From contig CAIKNP010000005.1 of the NCBI GenBank assembly GCA_903828785.1, positions 1-64,000 of the forward strand: 64,000 nt of DNA, in the 5' to 3' direction. This document shows, in pieces, positions 16,149-24,500 of the stretch. The position numbers and the translations under genes were made by a program. Origin of the DNA: an uncultured Actinomycetes bacterium (GTDB lineage: Bacteria; Actinomycetota; Acidimicrobiia; Acidimicrobiales; RAAP-2). Within the stretch, counting starts at the first letter, position 1. Every line of letters starts with the position of its first letter. The notes below the pieces were generated by a model, which was not told the DNA's origin, searched no databases, and saw only the letters and a list, made by a program, of their open reading frames with translations.

Positions 16149-17590
16149 GCACGTGGCGAGAATCCTTCGCCGAGCTCGATGCGCACGGCATTGAGCGGCT
16201 CGAGCAGGCCTCGGCTGAGGCGCTGGCGAGTCTGCGTCGACCCGCGGGTCCGCGCAGCGCCTTGACGCCGACGCAACTCCACGAACTCATTGGGGCGAAC
16301 GAGATTTGTCCCGAAAAGGGATCCTCGCTCAGTGAGGTCTTGAACGAGTTTGCTTCGAGCGTGTGGGCGAACTCGGTGGTTCCCTTCGACCCCAGTTGCG
16401 TGGCCCACCTGCACCCACCGGCCCTCTTGCCGAGCGTCGTCACCGAAATGACGGTCGCTCTCATGAATCAGTCGATGGATAGCTGGGACCAGTCACCGGC
16501 GGCCACCGAAGTCGAGTTGCATCTTATGAAATGGCTGAGCCACCTCATGGGCATGCCGACCTCGGGGTCGGGAGTGATGACCTCGGGTGGGACGGCCTCG
16601 AACCTGCTCGGTATCACCCTGGCGCGTTCGTGGGCGGCGTCAACGATTGGCGTCGACGTTCTGCAGATGGGGCTGCCACCCGAAGCGAAGACCTGGCGCG
16701 TTCTGTGCTCGGACCAAGCGCACTTCTCCGTGCAGCGCGCCACCGCCCAACTGGGACTGGGCCGCGACGCCGTGGTGACCGTGCCCACTGACCCGCGGGG
16801 TGTCATGGACCTGGCGGAACTCGACGCCACCATCGCGCAGGTCCAGGCGCAGGGACAGCGCATTATTGCCCTCGTCGGTACTGCGGGGACTACCGACCTC
16901 GGGGCCGTTGATGCCCTCGACGCCATCGCCTCGCGAGCGGAAGAGATCGGCGCGTGGTTTCACGTGGACGCCGCGGTGGCGGGCTCGTACCTGCTTTCTG
17001 GGACGCTCGCCCCCATGCTGGACGGTATCGCTAGGGCTGATTCGGTCACCGTTGACTTTCACAAACTCTGGTTTCAGCCCTTCAACGCCAGCGCTCTCGT
17101 GGTGAAGGACGTCGATCGTTTCGACCTGCTGCGGGTGAAGTCGAAATACCTTGATCGCGGTGACGAAGTGGAAGGAATGATCAACCTCGTCGGCCGCTCG
17201 CTCGACACTTCGAGGCGCTTCGACGCAGCCAAAATCGTGATTACGCTGCGCACCTTGGGGCGTGAGGCCTTCGCGGAAATGATCGATCGTGTGGTTGCTC
17301 TGAGCGCGTTGGCCGCGCGAGGCATTGCTAAGGCTGACGAGCTCGAACTCGTCACGTGGCCCACGGGCCCCATGTGCGTTTTCGACGCCCCCGGTCACAG
17401 CGCGGATGATCTGCGACGGGTGCAGCAGAACCTGCTGCTTCGAGGTGAAATGGTATTAGGGCGCACCGAGATCAAGGGACGCGCCGCCCTCAAGTTCACT
17501 TTTATGAATCCGCTCGTAACCGACCAGGACGTGGAACGACTCGTCACCATGGTCATCAGCGAACTGCACTCACTGAGCGTCGAGTCCTAA
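16145..17590 (+). CDS. ddc: PLP-dependent decarboxylase, likely L-2,4-diaminobutyrate decarboxylase
   Basis: This is a group II PLP decarboxylase of 481 residues. Landmarks are MTSGGTASNLLGITLARSWA, ALVGTAGTTDLGAVDALDA, AWFHVDAAVAGSYLLSG and the PLP lysine in VTVDFHKLWFQPFNASAL. Family members act on DABA, glutamate, tyrosine or tryptophan. The upstream DABA-forming aminotransferase, overlapped by TTGA at 16145-16148, makes DABA the expected substrate and 1,3-diaminopropane the product. No carboxynorspermidine genes follow. It could also serve a hydroxamate siderophore pathway, but no such genes are present. Confidence 0.82.
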   Translation: MSTWRESFAELDAHGIERLEQASAEALASLRRPAGPRSALTPTQLHELIGANEICPEKGSSLSEVLNEFASSVWANSVVPFDPSCVAHLHPPALLPSVVTEMTVALMNQSMDSWDQSPAATEVELHLMKWLSHLMGMPTSGSGVMTSGGTASNLLGITLARSWAASTIGVDVLQMGLPPEAKTWRVLCSDQAHFSVQRATAQLGLGRDAVVTVPTDPRGVMDLAELDATIAQVQAQGQRIIALVGTAGTTDLGAVDALDAIASRAEEIGAWFHVDAAVAGSYLLSGTLAPMLDGIARADSVTVDFHKLWFQPFNASALVVKDVDRFDLLRVKSKYLDRGDEVEGMINLVGRSLDTSRRFDAAKIVITLRTLGREAFAEMIDRVVALSALAARGIAKADELELVTWPTGPMCVFDAPGHSADDLRRVQQNLLLRGEMVLGRTEIKGRAALKFTFMNPLVTDQDVERLVTMVISELHSLSVES

Positions 17591-17756
17591 GTCACTCGAG
17601 TCGGGCCGCGAGTGTTTTGGCGGCGATGCTTGGCGAAGTGGACAGGGCGCCCGAGACCGCCATGGCGCAGACCGTGTCTGCTGGCTTTGATCAATGTCCC
17701 CACCGCGCCGCAGCGAAGAACGCGCTCGGTCGAGAACCTGTCCGCAATGGCGAGAA

Positions 17757-18005
17757 CTATCGAATGCCAGTAACTTGGTGCACGTCTCCGCAAGGCACGC
17801 CTATCGCGGCGTGGTGTTTGCGAACGGCTTCAGCGTCCGGTGCCTCCAGCAAGCAGTAGACCTGTCCGCTTTCGGTGGTGTAGTACAACTCAACCTGACG
17901 AACGCCGAACTCGTCAGTCACGCCGTCGTTCGCCTCTTGCGTGATTTGCTGAATAACCTCAAAGGGCAACGTGAGTTCCTCGTGAAAATCCATGAACTGG
18001 GGCAT
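17757..18005 (-). CDS. DUF4242 (SCO4226-like) small protein
   Basis: The 82-residue protein begins MPQFMDFHEE and has the family core VELYYTTESGQVYCLLEAPD then AEAVRKHHAAIG, a ferredoxin-like fold. The Streptomyces relative SCO4226 binds nickel; whether this one does is unknown. A good GAAAGGAAAG ribosome site precedes the ATG at 18005. It is convergent with the decarboxylase, 166 bp away, and not obviously part of an operon. The surroundings are partly decayed, but this frame looks intact. Confidence 0.78.
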   Translation of the reverse strand: MPQFMDFHEELTLPFEVIQQITQEANDGVTDEFGVRQVELYYTTESGQVYCLLEAPDAEAVRKHHAAIGVPCGDVHQVTGIR

Positions 18006-18396
18006 TCGTTCTTTCCTTTCGTCCTGACCTCGTCGAAGCGAAGCGCTGAATAACTACCAACTTCTTCAACTTGCACCCGAGTTTGACGCCTCGCCACCCC
18101 AAGGCAACACGAGCTTCTTCATCGCTCGCGACCTTCGTACTTCCTTTCGTCGACGCCATAAAGTACGAGCCCTGCGACCCTGTCTCTCTGGTCGTTTCTC
18201 TCGTTTTCTGGGTGGCAGCGATCACGCTGGGCCGTAGAGGCTGCCTCGCCGTCGCCCCTTATTCCCTTGCGCTGCGCCCGACGATGGAGCAAAGTGCCTC
18301 GGAACAAGGGAAGTGAGAACGTACTCGACAAGTTCGCTTGCTACTGGTACATTCGCCCTAGGTGGCGTGGCCGCCATCGAGAGAGGCAGGGTGCTC
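18006..18396. other. Intergenic accessory region, no gene supported
   Basis: About 390 bases separate the DUF4242 gene from the secreted-protein remnant. Open frames on both strands (for example 18071-18316 plus, 17959-18225 minus) give no recognisable protein. The right end holds the GAGAGGCAGG ribosome site for the next gene. No repeats or RNA genes are recognised. Confidence 0.45.
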
Positions 18397-18878
18397 ATGG
18401 GTATCCGATTCATTTGTGGGGGACTCCTCATTGCCGGCGCTTTCGCCCGATTTCTTTGACGGCAGCACCGGCCAGTGCTGCGCCAAAGTGTGGCGCCATT
18501 TCGCCCGCGGTAGTGAAGGCCAGCCTGGGGGTGAGCGTCGCGAGTCCCACGAGCATGAGTGGTTCCAACACCTACTACGGCTTTAGCGAGAAGACGCTGA
18601 CGTGCAAATACGTAGGCGCCAAGACAAATGTGTTCTTGTCGTACGGAACGCCAGCCACGACCGCGAACTTCACCAAGTTGCAGACCTACCTGGGTGGCTT
18701 GACGGTTCTCGGTCTGGCGAACAAGGCGTTTAAAACGGTGGCCTACGATAGCCAGAATCACGAATTCTTCGAACTCGTCGCTCTCGTGACCGGGAGGGCC
18801 ATCGTCACGATCAATGCTTCGGGTGTGACGCCGGCCGGTGAGCTGGTGCTCATGAAGAAAGCGACTGCTACCGCCTAG
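18397..18878 (+). pseudogene. Small secreted protein with a one-base frame break in its signal peptide
   Basis: ATG 18397, preceded by GAGAGGCAGG, starts MGIRFICGGLLIAGAFA, a typical signal-peptide core, but the frame then stops at a TGA. The other frame picks up PISLTAAPASA then APKCGAISPAVVKASLG, a classic signal-peptidase site and mature protein of about 135 residues. Restoring one C in the CCC at 18446-18448 joins the two into one 161-residue protein. The mature part (SGSNTYYGFSEKTLTCKYVG, two cysteines) resembles small secreted actinobacterial proteins of unknown function. Either a sequencing slip or a real recent mutation. Confidence 0.6.
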
Positions 18879-19045
18879 CACCCACCGGGTACTCGCCACT
18901 TCGCTTCCTAACCCGAAGCGAGAGGTGGGGCGCGAGCAAGGTCCTCGTGACCACGCACTTGTTGCCGTGAGGCTCAATTAGCGATTGACGCCAATTCTCT
19001 CTCGACGCACGTGGCCAGCGTGGCGTAACTTTGCGACGAGAAATT

Positions 19046-19549
19046 TCACTTCTGAGCGATGAGAACCACCATCTCGACGCGCATGCCTGGTCGGGCGAGG
19101 GCCGTGGTGCCAATGGCGGCGCGTGATGGAGACCGGTCGGGAAATACCGACTGCCAGACAGCATTCATCTGAGACCACTCTTCCATATTGGTCAAGTACA
19201 CCGTCGCGTGCATTACTCGATCGAGTCCCAGCCCCAAGGTCGCGAGGGTCGTTTGCAAGCACGCGAGTACGGCCGCGGTTTGGGCCGCGGTGTCACCGTC
19301 TTCCATAGTGCCGTCCGCCCGCAAGGGGATTTGCGCGCTGACGATGATGCCGTTCGCGGCGACGGCATCAGGTATGGCTGCGAAACCACCTTCGGGAATA
19401 GGCGCGACGCCGTAGTCGGTGACTTCATTCATGGGCTTAATGGTACCGTCCACGCCGCCTCGCTCTGGTTCCACTTCGCGGCACTCGTCACTCAATTCGC
19501 CAAGGTCGACGCCGCTTGCGGATTTAATCTTTGGTAGCCGTGAATGCAT
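19046..19549 (-). CDS. RidA/YjgF family protein with N-terminal extension
   Basis: Rid proteins form trimers that usually deaminate reactive enamine or imine intermediates from PLP enzymes. The core (from MNEVTDYGVAPIPEGG) has IIVSAQIPLRADGTMEDGD, LGLDRVMHATVYLTNMEEW and AAIGTTALARPGMRVEM, but the usual catalytic Arg-containing R-V-E-I pattern reads RVEMVV. Two starts are possible. ATG 19549 has a strong GAGGAGGGG site and adds 39 unfamiliar residues; ATG 19432 gives the normal 128-residue length but no ribosome site. I list the longer one. It sits alone in the accessory stretch. Confidence 0.75.
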   Translation of the reverse strand: MHSRLPKIKSASGVDLGELSDECREVEPERGGVDGTIKPMNEVTDYGVAPIPEGGFAAIPDAVAANGIIVSAQIPLRADGTMEDGDTAAQTAAVLACLQTTLATLGLGLDRVMHATVYLTNMEEWSQMNAVWQSVFPDRSPSRAAIGTTALARPGMRVEMVVLIAQK

Positions 19550-19810
19550 TGAACCCCTCCTCGCCGTGCACCACTAGGCGTGGTGACACGTCCGGCTCGT
19601 GAGGAAGCGTTGCCTGGCGAACCCTGCATTGATCGAAAGGTGATTGGGGTACTGCGTCGAAATTCTTGCTGCTCGCTTTCCCAAATTCTTCGGATATCCG
19701 GGTCGGAAGGATCTGAGTGTTAGGAATTATGCCCCTAGACTTTGCGCGTCCTCGTCCGGCCACTCCGGAGTGCACTCGTTGCTCGGCCGGAGAAGATCAT
19801 CGAGGAACAT

Positions 19811-20071
19811 ATGACCCGCCGTGGTGTCGTACCCAAGCTGGTCCTGGTCGTAGTGACTATTGCACTGTTGGCCGTGACCACGTCATCCGCTCGTTGGGGT
19901 GAGGCCGCGGCCACCGGCAGCCAGTCCTCGTCCTACATTGTGCAGTTCAAGTCCGGTGTTCCCACTGATCGTCAAATGAACCAAGAGGAACCGAAGGATG
20001 GATCTCGGGTATGTTTTCGTGCATCCTTGTCTCGCCTTTTAGCGAGTACTGCAGTAATGGGATTTGAATAA
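19811..20071 (+). pseudogene. Truncated secreted protein, probable subtilase propeptide remnant
   Basis: ATG 19811 begins MTRRGVVPKLVLVVVTIALL, a signal peptide. SSSYIVQFKSGVPTDRQMNQ follows, which resembles the start of an inhibitor I9/S8 propeptide. The remaining 35 residues (EEPKDGSRVCFRA…) have no such pattern and the frame ends at 20071, 48 bases before pdtaS. No catalytic Asp, His or Ser domain remains. An in-frame upstream GTG/ATG at 19742 is possible but would spoil the signal peptide. It is read as a decayed S8-family gene; a genuine small secreted protein is the alternative. Confidence 0.4.
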
Positions 20072-20118
20072 GCGTCCCCCTGCGTGTCATCCTTGGTATT
20101 CGGCTAAGGGAGGTTCGC

Positions 20119-21594
20119 TTGAGCACGTTGCTCGAAATTGCTCAAGAGTTGACCGACCTCGACGAGGCGGCAACCGACCACTTGCTGCGCCTGACCGCCT
20201 CCTGGTCGCTCTTAGCGGATCTTTCTTTCTCCGATATGGTGCTGCTCGTCCCCGAGCGTGACTCCGGGTCGGACTTTCTCGTATTGGCCCAGGTCCGACC
20301 AAATAACCGTTCCACCATGGTGGCGGACGACTTACTCGGCACCCGCCAATCCTTCTCCGAATGGTCGAGCGCCCGCCATTCCTTTGAGTCAGCACGACTC
20401 GTCGTCGGGGACGTGGCCATCGAGGGCGTGGTGGGTCGCATTCCGACCTGGTGTATTCCAGTGCGCTTCAACGACCGAGTCATCGCCGTGTTGGTGCGAC
20501 TCCAGGGCCAGCTGCGCGGACCGGCCTCGCTCTACGAGCAGGTCTACTTATCAATCTTTGAACGTCTCTGCACCATGGTGTCCGAGGCCACCTTTCCCTT
20601 CCGCGAAGACAGCGTGGCCGGTCCGGGTATGCCCCGCGTCGGTGACGGCATAATTTTGATCAATGGTCTGGGGCAGATTGAGTTCACCACCCCGAACGCC
20701 ACCAACGCCCTGCACCGTCTCGGTCTCTACGCCTCCTCCGAAGGGCGAACCTTCGAAGCGATGGGTTTTCCAATTCGCGTCGTGGACCGCGCTCTCGAGT
20801 ACGGCATTCCGGTCATCGAGGAGATCGAGGGGCCCAAGGACGTGGCCATCACCTTTCACTGCGTTCCCTTGTTCAACCACGGACTGGTGACCGGCGTGTT
20901 GATTTTGGTGCGCGACATTTCGGACGTTCGCCAACTGAACCGCGTGGTGTTAAATAAGGAAGCGGCCGTTCGCGAAGTGCACCACCGAGTGAAGAACAAC
21001 TTGCAAACAATCTCCTCACTCTTACGACTTCAGGGTCGTCGCAGTGAACAAGAGGAGACCCGCATCGCCCTACAGGAAGCCGAGCGGCGCGTTCGCTCCA
21101 TTGCCGTGGTGCACGAAGTTCTCTCGCGAGAACCCGGTGAAGAGGTGGATTTTGACGAGATCATTACCTCAGTGGTGACGCTGGTTGAAGATACCTGGTT
21201 GGCGCTGCACCCCATGGAAATCGTGGTGAACGGATCGTTCGGCACACTGCCGACCGACCTCGCGACGCCCCTAGCCCTGGCGCTCACCGAGTTGCTCACT
21301 AACGCGGCCGAGCACGCCTTCGTCTCTTTCGGCGTGGATGAAGTAGACCGCGTGGGCGTAGTGACGCTCAATCTCTCCATTGACGAAGGGCAGGCCATCG
21401 CGGTCATTCGCGACAATGGTCGCGGACTGACGCCAGGCTTCTCGCTCGAAGCGGCGACCAGCCTGGGGCTCTCTATCGTTCGAGACCTGGTCCGGGCTCA
21501 GTTGCGAGGCACCATCGCCATGACCTCCGTAGACCTGGAGCAGGGTGGGGGAACCCAGGTGCGCGTCAGCGTGCCGACGCGCGTTGACCGCTAG
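20119..21594 (+). CDS. pdtaS: PdtaS-type cytosolic sensor histidine kinase
   Basis: The 491-residue soluble kinase has an N-terminal GAF-like domain (about 1-150, opening LLEIAQELTDLDEAATDHLL) and a PAS-like domain (about 170-270). A HisKA_2 domain follows with the phospho-acceptor His in VREVHHRVKNNLQTISSLL, then an HATPase with LTELLTNAAEHAF and RDNGRGLTPGF. There are no membrane segments. The mycobacterial counterpart signals to PdtaR, an antitermination response regulator; no such gene is in the window. TTG 20119 with AAGGGAGG upstream is the start. It is convergent with and abuts whiB1, as in mycobacteria. Confidence 0.88.
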   Translation: MSTLLEIAQELTDLDEAATDHLLRLTASWSLLADLSFSDMVLLVPERDSGSDFLVLAQVRPNNRSTMVADDLLGTRQSFSEWSSARHSFESARLVVGDVAIEGVVGRIPTWCIPVRFNDRVIAVLVRLQGQLRGPASLYEQVYLSIFERLCTMVSEATFPFREDSVAGPGMPRVGDGIILINGLGQIEFTTPNATNALHRLGLYASSEGRTFEAMGFPIRVVDRALEYGIPVIEEIEGPKDVAITFHCVPLFNHGLVTGVLILVRDISDVRQLNRVVLNKEAAVREVHHRVKNNLQTISSLLRLQGRRSEQEETRIALQEAERRVRSIAVVHEVLSREPGEEVDFDEIITSVVTLVEDTWLALHPMEIVVNGSFGTLPTDLATPLALALTELLTNAAEHAFVSFGVDEVDRVGVVTLNLSIDEGQAIAVIRDNGRGLTPGFSLEAATSLGLSIVRDLVRAQLRGTIAMTSVDLEQGGGTQVRVSVPTRVDR

Positions 21595-21888
21595 TTAGCC
21601 CTGGGCGCGACGACGCGCGGCGAGCCACTGCTTGCGCAACTTGCGGCGCTCGTCTTCGGTGGTGCCACCCCAAACGCCCGACTCCTGATTGGTCGCCAGG
21701 GCGAATTCGAGGCAAGCCTTGCGAACGTCACAGTTGGTGCACACGCGCTTGGCCGATTCAATCTGGTCGGTGGCCATGCCGGTTGTGCCCACGGGAAAGA
21801 AAAGCTCGGGCTCGGTGTCACGGCAGGCCGCGACTGAACGCCAGTCGGCGTCATCCCAGGCGTGGGTGCGGTTCCAGATAAGTGACAT
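21595..21888 (-). CDS. whiB1: WhiB-family Fe-S transcription factor (WhiB1 type)
   Basis: The 97-residue protein binds a 4Fe-4S cluster through four cysteines: one in VAACRDTEPELFFPVG, the CTNC pair, and one in KACLEFAL. The GVWGG turn and a basic tail (ERRKLRKQW) follow. WhiB1 binds the main sigma factor and responds to nitric oxide in mycobacteria. The start ATG 21888 has an AAGGA site; the longer frame to 21930 has no support. The convergent, abutting pdtaS neighbour matches the mycobacterial whiB1-pdtaS order, which supports the WhiB1 assignment over other WhiB types. Confidence 0.88.
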   Translation of the reverse strand: MSLIWNRTHAWDDADWRSVAACRDTEPELFFPVGTTGMATDQIESAKRVCTNCDVRKACLEFALATNQESGVWGGTTEDERRKLRKQWLAARRRAQG

Positions 21889-22001
21889 GCGGGAGTCCTT
21901 CAGCGTTAGTGGCGAGCCCCCAAGCAGCACACAATGTGCTTATTGGAGGGAGTTCAATGGTAGAGGCTGACCGTTGGTATTTCAAGGGATTTTTTTAAGA
22001 G

Positions 22002-22023
22002 GATTCGTAGAATCGATGATTCT
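22002..22023. promoter_or_regulatory. Candidate operator upstream of etfBA
   Basis: Three five-base elements alternate in orientation: GATTC (22002-22006), GAATC (22010-22014) and GATTC (22018-22022), each separated by three bases. The last two form the perfect inverted repeat AGAATC-GAT-GATTCT at 22009-22023. It lies about 30 bp upstream of the -10 element. The bound factor is unknown. Confidence 0.4.
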
Positions 22024-22050
22024 CTCGTTATTTACTGGCTTTTTTGCCTC

Positions 22051-22062
22051 TAGATTGGTGTA
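22051..22062 (+). promoter_or_regulatory. Candidate leaderless promoter of etfBA
   Basis: TAGATT (22051-22056) stands exactly six bases before the etfB ATG at 22063, and there is no Shine-Dalgarno sequence. This is the geometry expected when transcription starts at the A of ATG. Confidence 0.55.
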
Positions 22063-22830
22063 ATGCACGTCGCCGTTTGCGTCAAACAGATCCCCGATCC
22101 CTCCGTTGCCCCCCGGCTGGACGCTTCTTTCCACCTCGAGCGTACGGCCAAGATTCTGCTCGACGAGGCCGATGCCTACGGTGTCGAATTGGCACTGCAA
22201 TTGGTTGAATCGGCTGGCCAGGGTCAGGTAACTCTGGTCTCGATGGGCCGCGACAGCGACGTGACCGGCATCCGTGGCGCCCTGGCCATGGGGGCGACGA
22301 GCGCCATTGTGGTGAGTGACGAAGGACTTCGTGGGGCCGACGCGCTCACCACCGCCAAAGTTCTGGCCAGCGTTTTGGCTGAGCTCAACGCCGACCTCGT
22401 TCTCGCCGCCACGGAGTCCTCCGATGGCTACACCGGTACGGTGCCCGCGCAGATCGCCGAACTCCTGGGTCTGCCGGCCCTCACCTTCGCCACCACCGTC
22501 CAGGTCGCGGATTCGACCGTGACGGTTCATCGGCAAACGGAGGACGGTTTCGATGAAGTGCGAGCGCCCTTGCCCGCCGTCGTTACCGTGACCGCTGGTG
22601 CGGTAGAGCCCCGTTACGCCAACTTCAAGGGCATCATGGCCGCCAAGTCCAAGACTATTGAGGTGCGCAGCCTCAATGATCTCGGGCTCAGTGCCCTCGC
22701 CCAGGCCTGGGGCGAAGAAGTGGTGGGCGTCACGCCGAGCCCGTCGCGTCAGGCCGGCACCACCATTGTTGACGACGGTCAGGCCGTTTCGGCGCTGGTC
22801 GATTACCTCGATTCGATCAAGGTCCTGTAG
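22063..22830 (+). CDS. etfB: Electron transfer flavoprotein beta subunit
   Basis: EtfB pairs with EtfA to carry electrons from acyl-CoA and related dehydrogenases to the quinone pool. The 255-residue protein starts MHVAVCVKQIPDPSVAPRLD. It has the AMP-binding region (VTLVSMGRDSDVTGIRGALA, MGATSAIVV) and ATESSDGYTGTVPAQIAELL, then the signature stretch RAPLPAVVTVTAG and PRYANFKGIMAAKSK. It lies three bases upstream of etfA, in the usual order. The length is standard. No bifurcating-type partner genes are present, so an ordinary beta-oxidation role is assumed. Confidence 0.93.
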   Translation: MHVAVCVKQIPDPSVAPRLDASFHLERTAKILLDEADAYGVELALQLVESAGQGQVTLVSMGRDSDVTGIRGALAMGATSAIVVSDEGLRGADALTTAKVLASVLAELNADLVLAATESSDGYTGTVPAQIAELLGLPALTFATTVQVADSTVTVHRQTEDGFDEVRAPLPAVVTVTAGAVEPRYANFKGIMAAKSKTIEVRSLNDLGLSALAQAWGEEVVGVTPSPSRQAGTTIVDDGQAVSALVDYLDSIKVL

Positions 22831-22833
22831 ATC

Positions 22834-23784
22834 ATGACGACCTTGTGGGTACTTTGCGAACCAAAGGGCAGTGGAGTTTCGACCACCTCCCTCGAACTCG
22901 TCAGTGAGGCACGGCGCCTCGATGGTGACGTCACCGCCGTGACCTGGGGCGACCATGATGTGGCGACCGAACTTGGTCGACACGGGGTCAGCACTCTTTG
23001 GCACCTCGGCTCCTTCGCCGATCAACTTCCCGCGGCGCCCGTTGCGGCCGCCCTGGCGGCCCTCCTAGCGGACCAGGACATTGACGGCATCGTGATTCCC
23101 GCGAGTTATGACGGCCGCGACATCGCCGGTCGTCTTTCGGCTCGAATGGACCGACCAGTGTTGACCAACGTGACCGGACTGCTCGTGGACGGTGGCCTCG
23201 TCACCGAACACCCGCTCTTCGGCGGCACCATGAACGCCCGCGCTCGAGTCACCAGTCCGGGCGTGGCGATCATCGTGGTGCGCCCCAAGTCCTTCGCCAT
23301 TGAAGACAGGGGTGCGGGTGCCGCAACCGTAATCCCGGCCCCCACCGTGTCTTCAACGGTGGCCGTCGCCTCCATTGTGCATTCGAGTATCACCGAACGA
23401 AGCGGTCCCGCCCTCGAAGACGCCAGCATCGTCGTATCCGGTGGCCGGGGTTTGGGTGAAGCGTCCGCGTACGCGCTCGTTGAAGAGTTGGCGCAATTGC
23501 TCGGCGCGGCCCCGGGCGCGAGTCGCGCCATCGTCGACGCCGGCTGGGTGCCCTACGCCTACCAAGTGGGTCAGACCGGCAAGACGGTCAAGCCCACCCT
23601 GTACATCGCCTGCGGAATTTCGGGCGCGACCCAGCACCTGGTGGGTATGAAGGGCGCCCAACACATCGTGGCCATCAACACCGATAAGGACGCACCGATT
23701 TTCGCCATTGCTGACTTCGGTATCGTGGGCGACGCGAAGGCCATCCTGCCCCAACTCATTGCGGCCCTGCGGGCACGGGTCTAG
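22834..23784 (+). CDS. etfA: Electron transfer flavoprotein alpha subunit
   Basis: EtfA holds the redox FAD. The 316-residue protein ends with the diagnostic FAD-binding block: [59 protein letters not shown] and [20 protein letters not shown]. The N-terminal half is the degenerate domain shared with EtfB. Its stop (TAG 23782-23784) directly abuts the complementary stop of the convergent SCO1664-like gene. There is no ETF-quinone oxidoreductase nearby. Confidence 0.93.
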   Translation: MTTLWVLCEPKGSGVSTTSLELVSEARRLDGDVTAVTWGDHDVATELGRHGVSTLWHLGSFADQLPAAPVAAALAALLADQDIDGIVIPASYDGRDIAGRLSARMDRPVLTNVTGLLVDGGLVTEHPLFGGTMNARARVTSPGVAIIVVRPKSFAIEDRGAGAATVIPAPTVSSTVAVASIVHSSITERSGPALEDASIVVSGGRGLGEASAYALVEELAQLLGAAPGASRAIVDAGWVPYAYQVGQTGKTVKPTLYIACGISGATQHLVGMKGAQHIVAINTDKDAPIFAIADFGIVGDAKAILPQLIAALRARV

Positions 23785-24498
23785 TTAAATCAAGGGCCAG
23801 GGATAGGGTGGCCATTCCCGGTCTTCGTCGGGAATGGGGTAGTGGCCCAGCGCTAGGAGATCGGCGGCGCGGTCAATGACCATTTCGAGTTCCTCCCTCG
23901 CGAGGAAGTGGCCGAGCGATCCGGTCTCGCCCGCGGCTAAGGGGGCGAGACGATCCTCCCAGCGCTCGGGCAGCGCCAGGCCGGCGAACTCCCAGATCAC
24001 CGTGCGCAACTTGTCCTCTTCGTGAAAGGTCAGCCCGTTATCAATAGCCCAGCAGCGCTCGCCATCGAATAAGACGTGGCCGGCCTTGCGGTCAGCGTTA
24101 TTGGCGACGACGTCAAAGAGCGCGAGATCGCCGAACCATTCCTCGAGGGCGGGGTTGTCGCGCAGCGTGAAGTAATGATCCTCGGTAGCGTCATCAATCC
24201 ACCACTGCAGTGATCCCCGTCCGAAGGGCGCGTCTTCTCGAGCCACCGTGGTCGGGACGAGATTCGTGGCCAAGAGTTCATCGAGTGAGGAACTGGCGAC
24301 CTCACGGCGCCAGAGACCATCGGCGAAGTCCCACAGGGGGCGCTCGCCGGCCTCGGCCTTGTAGCAGGCCCGAGCGCTAATGCCCTCGTGTTCGACGGTG
24401 ACCAGCAGGGCCTGGTTTGACGAGGCGGCAATGCGGCCCTCGACCGTTACAGTCCCGTGCAGCAAGATCTCGCGCTGAACGTCGCGCTCGAGCGTCAT
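23785..24498 (-). CDS. SCO1664 family protein (PI3/4-kinase-like fold)
   Basis: The 237-residue protein has residual phosphatidylinositol 3/4-kinase features: ACYKAEAGERPLWDF (the lysine region), DLALFDVVANNADRKAGHVL and CWAIDNGLTFH (the catalytic and metal-binding positions). The family is actinobacterial and its function is unknown. It is the last gene of a three-gene operon with a histidine phosphatase and DUF3090, an order also seen in mycobacteria next to mycothiol genes (from memory). Start ATG 24498 follows the DUF3090 stop by two bases; the longer frame upstream overlaps DUF3090 and is rejected. Confidence 0.8.
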   Translation of the reverse strand: MTLERDVQREILLHGTVTVEGRIAASSNQALLVTVEHEGISARACYKAEAGERPLWDFADGLWRREVASSSLDELLATNLVPTTVAREDAPFGRGSLQWWIDDATEDHYFTLRDNPALEEWFGDLALFDVVANNADRKAGHVLFDGERCWAIDNGLTFHEEDKLRTVIWEFAGLALPERWEDRLAPLAAGETGSLGHFLAREELEMVIDRAADLLALGHYPIPDEDREWPPYPWPLI

Positions 24499-24500
24499 GA

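Noticed and set aside
17959-18225. Minus-strand ORF upstream of the DUF4242 gene
   Set aside because: It overlaps the DUF4242 start in another frame; composition is unlike the real genes nearby.
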